Source: CAYTEH01 sp964436765 (lineage in GTDB: Bacteria > Patescibacteriota > Gracilibacteria > Peribacterales > Peribacteraceae). Taken from it: a stretch of DNA of 20,543 nucleotides. The stretch is from contig CAYTEH010000026.1 of NCBI GenBank assembly GCA_964436765.1, positions 1 through 20,543 of the forward strand, written 5' to 3'. The position numbers and the translations under genes were made by a program. Below are positions 6,594 through 12,293 of this stretch, one piece after another. The notes under the pieces were generated by a model. It did no database searches. It was not told the origin of the DNA and worked only from the letters and a program-made list of their open reading frames with translations. How positions within the stretch are numbered: the first letter of the stretch is position 1; the number at the start of each line of letters is the position of its first letter.

Positions 6594-7504
6594 CGGTCGA
6601 GGAGCATTTTGAGAAGCGCCATGCGCACGGGCACGCCGTTATTGGCCTGGCGGAAGTAGGCGGCGTTCGGGAGGGCGTCGACGTCGGTGGCGATCTCGCC
6701 CACGCGGGGGAGCGGGTGCATCACGATGGCCTTCTTCCCCTTGAGCATCTTCGCGGTAAGGACGTACTTGAGCTTGAGGCGCTCGTACTCGGAGTTGTCG
6801 GCGAACCGTTCTTTCTGGACGCGCGTCATGTAGACAACGTCGGAGTCGAGTGACGTCGCGAGATCATCCGTTTCCGTGAATTCGATCCCTTTCTCTCTAA
6901 AGAACCCCGTCACCTTCTCGGGCATCGTGAGCTCGGCGGGCGAGACGAGCGTAAACTTCACGTTCTTGTAGAGGCCCAGGAGGAAGCTGAGCGAATGCAC
7001 CGTGCGGCCGTAGCGCAAATCTCCCACCATGGTGATGTGGATGCCGTCGATTTTTCCGCATTCCTTCTTGATGGTGTACAGGTCCAGCAGCGCCTGCGTG
7101 GGGTGCTGCCCGGGCCCGTCGCCGGCATTGATGAACGGCACGGGGCTGACGCTTGCGGCGGTGTCGGCGCTGCCCTGCTCGGGGTGGCGCATGGCGATGA
7201 TGTCGGCGTAGCCGCCCACCATCATCATGGTGTCCTCGATCGTCTCCCCCTTGTAGAGCGAACTGAACTGGATTCCTTCGGCGGTGATCACGTGGCCGCC
7301 AAGGCGGTGCATGGCCGATTCGAAGCTAAGGCGCGTGCGCGTGCTGGGTTCGTAGAAGAGCGCGGCGAGGATTTTCCCTTTCAGGAGATCACTGCCCCCC
7401 TTCTTCTGGATCTTCTCCATCTTCGCGGCTTCTTCCAAAATAGCGTCCGTGTCGGCTCGCGAGAGCTGCTTGGTGGACGTGAGATGACGGAAGCTAAGAC
7501 TCAT
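6590..7504 (-). CDS. pyrB: Aspartate carbamoyltransferase catalytic subunit
   Basis: The 304-residue enzyme joins carbamoyl phosphate to aspartate, the committed step of pyrimidine synthesis, and its product feeds PyrC. Visible motifs are STRTR at 54-58 (carbamoyl-phosphate binding), HPTQALLDL at 134-142, GDLRYGRTVHS at 161-171, and HPLPR at 263-267. Length is normal for the family. No pyrI regulatory subunit lies nearby. The ATG at 7504 follows TACACT by 11 bases and has no Shine-Dalgarno. The perfect palindrome CTGGCGCCAG (7535-7544) occupies the -35 position and may be an operator. The TGA overlaps the permease start. pyrC lies further along on the same strand, but the GIY-YIG module now separates the two. 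Confidence 0.96.
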   Translation of the reverse strand: MSLSFRHLTSTKQLSRADTDAILEEAAKMEKIQKKGGSDLLKGKILAALFYEPSTRTRLSFESAMHRLGGHVITAEGIQFSSLYKGETIEDTMMMVGGYADIIAMRHPEQGSADTAASVSPVPFINAGDGPGQHPTQALLDLYTIKKECGKIDGIHITMVGDLRYGRTVHSLSFLLGLYKNVKFTLVSPAELTMPEKVTGFFREKGIEFTETDDLATSLDSDVVYMTRVQKERFADNSEYERLKLKYVLTAKMLKGKKAIVMHPLPRVGEIATDVDALPNAAYFRQANNGVPVRMALLKMLLDR

Positions 7505-7515
7505 GCTGCGGCGCG

Positions 7516-7544
7516 AGTGTACAGGAAAATACGACTGGCGCCAG
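7516..7544 (-). promoter_or_regulatory. Possible pyrB promoter with palindrome at -35
   Basis: TACACT (plus 7516-7521) lies 11 bases before the pyrB ATG. Seventeen bases further upstream the -35 position falls in the perfect 10-bp palindrome CTGGCGCCAG (7535-7544). The -35 match is poor, so either the palindrome binds a regulator or it is a chance GC-rich palindrome. Confidence 0.35.
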
Positions 7545-7570
7545 CATGTTCCTCTCTCTCCGGAGCCGGA

Positions 7571-8293
7571 TTACCGCCTGTTCATGCGACGCACGAGATC
7601 TGCAAGGTTTACGGCCTGTTGCCCAACGGCTCCGACGATAGGATTTGTCGCGCCCAGCCCCTGAACCACGATCTGCGCGCCCGCAATGAAACGGTCGATG
7701 TTGTCCGGCGGAGGAGCAGGTTGCAGCGGCATGGGAGGCTCCGGCGGCTGGGGGACATTGCGGACGGGGCCGCCATTTTGACCGACACGGACCACGCGGA
7801 TATCGTCCGCAATCGCCGCCTGCGGATCACCCATGATGTCGACCTGGTTCAGACGCAGTGTGATGGAAGGCTCATTGGGATTTCCGAACCGACGGCTCAA
7901 TCGGGGCTGACCGTTTGGCTCAAAACCGATCAGCTGCTGTTGCCAATCCTGCGGCAGAGCGCGGTAGCGCTGATTGATATCTATCAATGTCTTTGCGAGC
8001 TCAGGCGGAATGTCTCGCAGGTGCCTTTGCACTCTCCAAACATCCATCGCCCTCTTCATGAATATGGTGATATCTGTCTCCAGCTGCCGCACCGGATCAA
8101 CCCGTACCATTTCCGCCTGAAGCGCCAGCGGAGCGCCGGGCCCCATACCGAAGCGGCGGGCCAGAGGCTCCAGCAGACGAGCGGCGCCGTCGATTAATTG
8201 CTGCGCATGTACGGCAACGGCCGGTTGTTCGGGAGGTTGCACGCGCGCGTCGGGGAGTTGCTCGGGGCGATTCGCTGGCTGCTCTGGGGGCAT
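7571..8293 (-). CDS. 240-aa unknown Pro/Gln-rich protein
   Basis: Family not recognised. The start at 8293 is chosen because the upstream extension (to 8374) lies in the AT-rich promoter region. Residues 1-30 are Pro/Gln/Glu-rich and probably disordered. A helical, basic middle (about 32-125, with LIDINQRYRALPQDWQQQL) is followed by a predicted strand-rich part (131-172). A second Pro-rich linker (179-198, PPEPPMPLQPAPPP) leads to a C-terminal Ala/Val/Gly stretch ending in RRMNRR. No signal peptide is evident. It is transcribed away from the unknown gene at 8438 from an AT-rich divergent promoter with a dyad, and lies 66 bases before pyrB. Confidence 0.75.
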   Translation of the reverse strand: MPPEQPANRPEQLPDARVQPPEQPAVAVHAQQLIDGAARLLEPLARRFGMGPGAPLALQAEMVRVDPVRQLETDITIFMKRAMDVWRVQRHLRDIPPELAKTLIDINQRYRALPQDWQQQLIGFEPNGQPRLSRRFGNPNEPSITLRLNQVDIMGDPQAAIADDIRVVRVGQNGGPVRNVPQPPEPPMPLQPAPPPDNIDRFIAGAQIVVQGLGATNPIVGAVGQQAVNLADLVRRMNRR

Positions 8294-8317
8294 GAAGAGT
8301 GGATGTAGGTTTTTTGT

Positions 8318-8346
8318 ATTATATAATATTTTATAAATATTAGCAA
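8318..8346 (-). promoter_or_regulatory. Promoter of the 240-aa gene
   Basis: The minus strand has -35 TTGCTA (plus 8341-8346), an exact 17-base spacer and -10 TATAAT (plus 8318-8323). This is one of the best promoters in the window. Transcription would begin near 8311, about 18 bases before the ATG. The -35 lies within the left arm of the dyad at 8342-8363. Confidence 0.65.
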
Positions 8347-8363
8347 TATTCAAATATATTGCT
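8342..8363. promoter_or_regulatory. Operator-like dyad in the divergent promoter region
   Basis: AGCAATAT (8342-8349) and its exact complement ATATTGCT (8356-8363) are separated by six bases. The left arm overlaps the -35 of the leftward gene. The position suits a repressor site controlling one or both divergent genes; no regulator gene is visible nearby. Confidence 0.45.
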
Positions 8364-8420
8364 TGCACCAGCAAAAATCCGCTTCTGAGTGCCGAGAATG
8401 ACGACCAAGAGGGGTATTCC

Positions 8421-8429
8421 TGCTAGAGT
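8421..8429 (+). promoter_or_regulatory. Extended -10 (TGCTAGAGT) of the gene at 8438
   Basis: TGC followed by TAGAGT forms an extended -10 ending 8 bases before the ATG at 8438, so the message would be leaderless or nearly so. The gene at 9359 has the same TGnTAGAGT form. Confidence 0.45.
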
Positions 8430-8437
8430 GCCGCGCT

Positions 8438-9277
8438 ATGCCGTGGGAAGAACCTCCCGATGAAGAGGCAGACGCCTGGAAAAAGGCGGGCGACGACTCC
8501 GGCCTCACGCGTGAAAACCAGAACACGGAACCCGACAACAACGTCGGCGATGTGTTTGATATCCAGCGGCTCTTCCGGCTTTTTTGCAACCGCTATCCGG
8601 CCACGTGGATTCCGCTCGACCCTGACCAGAGGCTGCGCATTCGTCTGACCAATACCATCGACGGCAAGCAAATGGAAAGCGACTGGGAAATAATCGCTGA
8701 AGCCATATACGGCACCTACTGCGCTTACAGGAAGACAGGTGATGGCGCGGGGGCCATGCAACTCATTACCGAGCAGACAAAAAACGAAGCGCGCAACAGG
8801 TATCTCTGGAACAAGGCGAAGCCATGGCTCAAAACTGTTGCCTGCATCTCGGCGCCGGTCATTGCAGCGATCGGCATCCTGCTTGCAGGAACGGCGTCAC
8901 TCGACAACGGAAAGAGCCGCCCGGAGCCCGACCGGAAGACTCCCGCCACCGTGAAAGCCGCAAAAGAGCGCGACGCCAATCTGGATGACCCTCAGACATC
9001 ATTCAAGGATGTGACGAAAGCGGAATGCATACAGTGCTGGGGCGTCGACATCGGCAGTGGGCGGATCCGGTTCCTCTCGGGGAAATTGGACGACATCCCC
9101 TTCCTGAAAAACGGACGCGGCGCGATCGTCACCCCTCGGCCGGATGGGTCCCTCGCCGTGATCGAGTCTGCGCCGGAAGGGTTCGGCACCAAGACCCGCA
9201 CCATCACCATACGCGCGAACGGGACGCTGGAGGGGGAGCGCACGGAATTCGAACGAGGAGGATTGCTGGAGCCCTGA
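8438..9277 (+). CDS. 279-aa unknown single-pass membrane protein
   Basis: Family not recognised. The first ~130 residues are soluble, starting with an acidic, probably disordered stretch (about 1-36) and then a helical domain (37-128). One membrane helix lies at about 131-151, with basic residues before it, so the N-terminus is predicted cytoplasmic and the C-terminal ~128 residues outside. The outer part looks strand-rich from residue 185 on (WGVDIGSGRIRFLSG; TRTITIRANGTLEGE). Two Cys in a CIQC pattern lie just before it. A cytoplasmic domain joined to an outer beta domain is compatible with a sensor or anti-sigma-like protein, but no motif proves that. It shares its promoter region with the divergent 240-aa gene. 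No Shine-Dalgarno. Confidence 0.8.
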   Translation: MPWEEPPDEEADAWKKAGDDSGLTRENQNTEPDNNVGDVFDIQRLFRLFCNRYPATWIPLDPDQRLRIRLTNTIDGKQMESDWEIIAEAIYGTYCAYRKTGDGAGAMQLITEQTKNEARNRYLWNKAKPWLKTVACISAPVIAAIGILLAGTASLDNGKSRPEPDRKTPATVKAAKERDANLDDPQTSFKDVTKAECIQCWGVDIGSGRIRFLSGKLDDIPFLKNGRGAIVTPRPDGSLAVIESAPEGFGTKTRTITIRANGTLEGERTEFERGGLLEP

Positions 9278-9324
9278 CGCGACCGGAGCAGTCCATTAAA
9301 ACCTCATCCAGCGCTTCAGGCAAT

Positions 9325-9333
9325 TGATAGAGT
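9325..9333 (+). promoter_or_regulatory. Extended -10 (TGATAGAGT) of the surface-protein gene
   Basis: TGA followed by TAGAGT repeats the TGnTAGAGT form at 8421. Transcription would begin near 9340, about 19 bases before the ATG at 9359. No clear -35 is visible. Confidence 0.35.
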
Positions 9334-9358
9334 GGCTTCTCTTCCTCACACTTTCCCC

Positions 9359-10273
9359 ATGCGCCGCACCTCCCGTGGCATCGGCATCGCGCTCGGCCTC
9401 GTCGCCCTCACGGGCACGGTGTTCGCCGCGCCGGTTACTAGCCTGCACGGCGAATATAGAAACGGACAGGCGAAAATCACGTGGGCGGCACCGGCGGGCG
9501 AGAAGCCGTCTTCGTACAACCTCTACTACAGCCAGTCGACGATCATCGGGAACAACGGCGAATATGACGACTTCGAGAAGATCGACGGAAGCCTGACCAG
9601 CTTCTCCATGACCCGTGCCGCGAAGGGGGAAATCTACGTGGCCGTGCTGCCGGTAAACAGCAATGGCGAGGAAACTGCTTCCTTCAGCGAAGAAGTGCGC
9701 CTGCCGCTCATGGAGGGATCCTCTGCGGATGCAGAGGGAGGAACGGCTGCGGCCCCCGGGGCGGGAATGACGCTCCTGACACTGGAAAAGGCGCAGAGCG
9801 ATTCGGCTACGGGCATCCTGCTCACCTTCTCGCACGCGACCACGGTGCCGCCCGCCCAGGCCAAGACGGCCTTCACCGTTGAAGATGCCTCGGGCACCCT
9901 CATTCCGCTCACGCGCCTCACCATCAAGGACAAGACTGTCCTGCTCCACACCCGTGCACAGAAGCGCGGCGCCACGTACGTGGTGAGGGTGCAGCAGGCC
10001 GTGACCGGCAAAGATGCCGCGGGAAAGGCACTGAGCCTCGATCCTCTGCGCTCCTCGGTAACGTTCACGGCCACCGAAGGAGTGCTCGCCCCCGTTCTTC
10101 CGCCCATCAGGCAGCCGTCGGCCGCGAAGTCGTCTGCGCCCTCGTCGGTGCTTCCGGCGACCGTGACCACTGTACCAGCCAAGGGCCTGCCGAGTTCGGG
10201 GCTGGGGGTCGTGACGGTATTGGCGGCCAGCGGGGCGATTGCGGGATGGAGGAGGATGCGGAGAAAGCACTGA
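9359..10273 (+). CDS. Secreted FnIII/Ig-like surface protein with C-terminal anchor
   Basis: A 304-residue exported protein. The ATG at 9359 is preferred over an upstream in-frame GTG because a signal peptide starts there: MRRTSRG, a hydrophobic core, and a likely cut after TVFA or TVFAA. Residues ~25-118 resemble a fibronectin type III domain (AKITWAAP; SYNLYYSQ; YVAVLPVNSNGEE). Residues ~138-250 resemble an Ig-like domain of the Big_5/SbsA kind (ILLTFSHA; FTVEDASG; TYVVRVQQAV). A Pro/Ser/Ala-rich stalk follows. The end has LPSSG (277-281), 16 hydrophobic residues and RRMRRKH, the layout of a sortase-type sorting signal with Ser in place of Thr. It could also be a plain membrane anchor. No sortase gene is in the window. 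Role: cell-surface display or adhesion, inferred only. Confidence 0.85.
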   Translation: MRRTSRGIGIALGLVALTGTVFAAPVTSLHGEYRNGQAKITWAAPAGEKPSSYNLYYSQSTIIGNNGEYDDFEKIDGSLTSFSMTRAAKGEIYVAVLPVNSNGEETASFSEEVRLPLMEGSSADAEGGTAAAPGAGMTLLTLEKAQSDSATGILLTFSHATTVPPAQAKTAFTVEDASGTLIPLTRLTIKDKTVLLHTRAQKRGATYVVRVQQAVTGKDAAGKALSLDPLRSSVTFTATEGVLAPVLPPIRQPSAAKSSAPSSVLPATVTTVPAKGLPSSGLGVVTVLAASGAIAGWRRMRRKH

Positions 10274-10275
10274 GC

Positions 10276-10298
10276 GTTCTTTTTGCACATGGAACGCC
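10276..10298 (+). repeat. Possible diverged fragment of the GIY-YIG 5' element
   Basis: GTTCT, six variable bases, then CACATGGAACGCC, matching the corresponding 23 bases of copy 2 at about 18 positions without a gap. It lies immediately after the surface-protein stop with no GIY-YIG gene attached. Chance similarity is possible. Confidence 0.35.
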
Positions 10299-10411
10299 GT
10301 TCACGTTTTTGCGAAGCCCAAAAACAGCATGCCGCCGATTTTTCGCTTCCCGACCATGCTGCACGCGGCCGGCGGTCGGCTCATTGTGAGCATGTTTCTT
10401 CCCCACCGCGC

Positions 10412-10630
10412 ATGACCGACCTCTACCCAGAAGACTCCATGGAATGGGACCTGCGCCTGAGCTGCCTCCGCCTCCAGCGTTCACGCGAGCGCGCCGAGGA
10501 GATCGTGCGCAGGCAGGGTCACACCGAACAAGACCCCGACTTCTGGCTCCGGCTGGAACACGAAATACGCCACCAGTGGGACCTGGCATGGAGGCGCGAG
10601 CTGGATCGGCGCCGCCGGGCGCGGTCTTGA
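10412..10630 (+). CDS. 72-aa unknown charged protein
   Basis: Family not recognised. A small, highly charged, helical protein with many Arg, Glu and Trp residues (LRLQRSRERAEEIVRR; WRRELDRRRRARS). The ATG at 10412 is preferred over the upstream ATG at 10289 because the upstream stretch overlaps repeat-like intergenic DNA and reads poorly. It ends 14 bases before the next gene, so it may be co-transcribed with it. The basic C-terminus could bind nucleic acid, but there is no motif. No Shine-Dalgarno. Confidence 0.6.
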   Translation: MTDLYPEDSMEWDLRLSCLRLQRSRERAEEIVRRQGHTEQDPDFWLRLEHEIRHQWDLAWRRELDRRRRARS

Positions 10631-10632
10631 TC

Positions 10633-10638
10633 TATCAT
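10633..10638 (+). promoter_or_regulatory. -10 box (TATCAT) before the metallo-beta-lactamase-fold gene
   Basis: TATCAT matches five of six consensus bases and ends six bases before the ATG at 10645, consistent with a leaderless start. No -35 is recognisable. Confidence 0.4.
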
Positions 10639-10644
10639 CCCCGC

Positions 10645-11481
10645 ATGCAGGGCTCCCTTCGCCTCTGGCTCTGGATCTGCACGATCGAGTTCATCCTGAT
10701 CGTCTTCTGCGCGCATGAACTCTCCCTGCTGGGTGACGGACATGTGCACGCCTACTTCCTCGATATCGGCCAGGGCGACAGCGCCCTGCTCGTGAGCCCG
10801 TCGGGCAAGCAGGTCCTCATCGATGGCGGTCCCGACAACTCGACCGTGGGCCAGCTGGCGAAGCATCTCCCCTTCTTCGACCGGACAATCGAGCTGATGG
10901 TCCTTACGCACCCGGACCTGGACCATATCGCCGCATTCCCTGAGATTCTCCGCCGGTACGAGGTCAAACGCGTGCTCTTCACGGGCACGGTCAAGAAAGC
11001 GTCGCGGTACGAGGAGATCCTGACGCTCCTCAAAGAGAAACATATTCCCGTCTTCCTCGCGGACCCGACGAAAGACATCGACATGGGCGACGGGCTCGTC
11101 CTCGATGTGCTGTGGCCCAACCCCGGACTGCTCGGGAAAGAACTGAAGAAGACCAACGACTCGGCGATCGTGCTGCGCGCACTGTATAAAGAGCATTCGA
11201 TCTTCTTCTCGGCCGATATTGAGCGCAGCGCCGAGAACGCGATCCTCGCGTCGGGGGCACCGATGAATGCCGATGTCCTGAAAGTCCCGCACCACGGGAG
11301 CAGAACGTCCTCGAGCACCGGGATGCTGCTCGCGATCGACCCGGATCTCGGGGTCATCTCGGCAGGGCAGAACAACTCGTACGGGCACCCGCACCCGGAC
11401 GTCGTGGAACGCTATCGCTACTTCGGAATTCCGCTCCGCGTGACGAAGGATGAGGGGACGATTGGGTTGAACTTTGAGTAA
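10645..11481 (+). CDS. Membrane-anchored ComEC-type metallo-beta-lactamase-fold protein
   Basis: A 278-residue protein with one N-terminal membrane helix (about 5-25) and a metallo-beta-lactamase domain filling the rest. The domain has the ComEC/Rec2 pattern: DIGQGDSALL (40-49), THPDLDH (88-94, the HxxDxDH metal motif shifted to HPDLDH), Asp191 in SADI, PHHGS (215-219), and GHPHP near 247. In full ComEC proteins this domain follows the DNA channel and is thought to degrade or process the non-transported strand; here the channel domain is absent, so it is a stand-alone version. A nuclease or phosphodiesterase is likely, substrate unknown. The ATG at 10645 begins the membrane helix; the longer frame upstream is a shadow of the 72-aa gene. 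No Shine-Dalgarno; TATCAT ends six bases before the ATG. Confidence 0.87.
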   Translation: MQGSLRLWLWICTIEFILIVFCAHELSLLGDGHVHAYFLDIGQGDSALLVSPSGKQVLIDGGPDNSTVGQLAKHLPFFDRTIELMVLTHPDLDHIAAFPEILRRYEVKRVLFTGTVKKASRYEEILTLLKEKHIPVFLADPTKDIDMGDGLVLDVLWPNPGLLGKELKKTNDSAIVLRALYKEHSIFFSADIERSAENAILASGAPMNADVLKVPHHGSRTSSSTGMLLAIDPDLGVISAGQNNSYGHPHPDVVERYRYFGIPLRVTKDEGTIGLNFE

Positions 11482-11494
11482 CAAGAGCACGAGC

Positions 11495-11515
11495 ATGTCA
11501 TCCTGAGGTGCCCGC
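11495..11515 (+). repeat. Short repeat beginning ATGTCATCCTGAGG
   Basis: The 14-base motif ATGTCATCCTGAGG, followed by TGCCCGCC, matches the right arm of the inverted repeat at 5852-5865 (read on the minus strand). It starts 14 bases after the metallo-beta-lactamase-fold gene. Confidence 0.6.
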
Positions 11516-11542
11516 CACGGTGTCATGGTAAGCAAGAAAGCC

Positions 11543-11587
11543 TCCCTCGTATGCTCGCCGCTCCGCGACGAGCTACTCGGGATGACA
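11543..11587 (-). repeat. Palindromic repeat copy B
   Basis: The minus strand reads TGTCATCCCGAGTAGC, a stem-loop (CTCGTCGC ... GGCGAG), then CATACGAGGGA. It matches copy A inside pyrC in length and in both ends, while the stem sequence differs in a compensating way. Confidence 0.85.
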
Positions 11588-11607
11588 ATGCGCTGAAGTG
11601 AGCGGCG

Positions 11608-11647
11608 TCTCGGTACGCCCTCTGCTCCGCAGAGGGCTACTCGACGA
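11608..11647 (-). repeat. Palindromic repeat copy C, worn at the 5' end
   Basis: The minus strand has TCGAGTAGC, a perfect stem CCCTCTGC/GCAGAGGG around GGA, then GTACCGAGA. The TGTCAT end is no longer recognisable. Confidence 0.75.
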
Positions 11648-11663
11648 ACCGTGATAAATACCC

Positions 11664-11710
11664 TGTCCCCGAATAGCTCCCGGCGGAGCCGGGAGCGTAA
11701 CGAGGGATGA
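11664..11710 (+). repeat. Palindromic repeat copy D
   Basis: TGTCCCCGAATAGC, a perfect stem CTCCCGGC/GCCGGGAG around GGA, then CGTAACGAGGGATGA. Same architecture as A-C, opposite orientation to B and C. Confidence 0.85.
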
Positions 11711-11725
11711 ATGAATAAATGCCAC

Positions 11726-11773
11726 TGTCATTCCGAGTAGCTCCTGATGGAGTCAGGAGCGTACGAGGAATGA
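11726..11773 (+). repeat. Palindromic repeat copy E, overlapping a GIY-YIG 3' end
   Basis: TGTCATTCCGAGTAGC, a stem CTCCTGA/TCAGGAG around a short loop, then CGTACGAGGAATGA. The stop codon and last six codons (GSFLVRS region) of the minus-strand GIY-YIG gene lie within it. Confidence 0.88.
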
Positions 11774-12157
11774 GCCCATCAATTGAGAATGCAGCTGGGA
11801 ACGAATGAGGAATCGCACTAACCGACAGGCAAGGCCGGTACGGGCAGCGCACTTTCTCCTCCATCGCTCTGGAAACCTCTTCCTCGCCAGCTCCTTCAGT
11901 AATTGGATATCCCCCGCAATTAATGCCTCCTTCTTTTTCCTGCTCCACGCTTTCACGACCGTCTCCATATAAATGGCATCACCGACGTCACGAAACGATG
12001 TTGAGTAGACAAGAGTCACGGGACGCCGATCACTCGTGTAGCTGCCTTCGTTAAAGGCTGTCGTATGCTCGAGCAGCCGCCGATCGAGATCATTCGTCAT
12101 GCCGACGTAATAGCTGGCATCGCTGCAGCGGAGGATATAAACCCAGAAGTCGCGCAT
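11753..12157 (-). CDS. Small GIY-YIG endonuclease-fold protein, module 2
   Basis: A 134-residue paralog of the protein at 5389. The GIY-YIG domain fills about the first 90 residues: Val6-Tyr7-Ile8, Tyr17-Val18-Gly19, Arg27, His31 and Glu65 in the same positions, then RRPVTLVYS and RKKKEAL. Residues from about 95 on are Arg-rich and unlike the domain; the final codons are supplied by palindromic repeat E, so the tail is probably an accidental extension. The 89-base leader upstream aligns without gaps to that of copy 1, and the 32-base element follows at 12247-12278. The gene is divergent from the GlmU-like gene. Both nucleases lack a Shine-Dalgarno; both have a weak TAG..T hexamer six bases before ATG. 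Biochemical target unknown. Confidence 0.87.
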   Translation of the reverse strand: MRDFWVYILRCSDASYYVGMTNDLDRRLLEHTTAFNEGSYTSDRRPVTLVYSTSFRDVGDAIYMETVVKAWSRKKKEALIAGDIQLLKELARKRFPERWRRKCAARTGLACRLVRFLIRSQLHSQLMGSFLVRS

Positions 12158-12246
12158 GAGATCACACTAGCCGCCCGCGGCCCGAACGGCCGCACCTGTT
12201 GATAGAGGAAGTTCCGGACACAATAACATTTGCTCTTCATGCAGCC

Positions 12247-12278
12247 AAAAAATCAGTTCTGCCGCCACATGGAACGCC
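12247..12278 (+). repeat. GIY-YIG module 5' element, copy 2
   Basis: Begins AAAAAATCAGTTCTGCC and ends CATGGAACGCC; 30 of 32 bases match copy 1 (5268-5299). It lies exactly 89 bases upstream of the GIY-YIG start at 12157 and three bases before the -10 box of the divergent GlmU-like gene. Confidence 0.8.
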
Positions 12279-12281
12279 GGG

Positions 12282-12287
12282 TATACT
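12282..12287 (+). promoter_or_regulatory. -10 box (TATACT) of the GlmU-like gene
   Basis: TATACT matches five of six consensus bases and is followed by six bases and then ATC AAA GCC, where the protein family normally starts with Met-Lys-Ala. Transcription would begin almost exactly at that ATC codon. Confidence 0.45.
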
Positions 12288-12293
12288 GGAGAC

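Noticed and set aside
6995..8197. 400-codon plus-strand open frame across the pyrB start
   Set aside because: It is antisense to most of pyrB and the 240-aa gene, bridging two genes and their promoter; pyrB is certain from its motifs.
10444..10644. Longer start for the metallo-beta-lactamase-fold gene
   Set aside because: The extra 67 residues are Pro/Arg-rich shadows of the 72-aa gene in another frame; the membrane helix begins at ATG 10645 just after TATCAT.
11495..11773. CRISPR array
   Set aside because: The repeats are palindromes with variable stems in both orientations and irregular spacing, not identical direct repeats with unique spacers; no cas gene is present.
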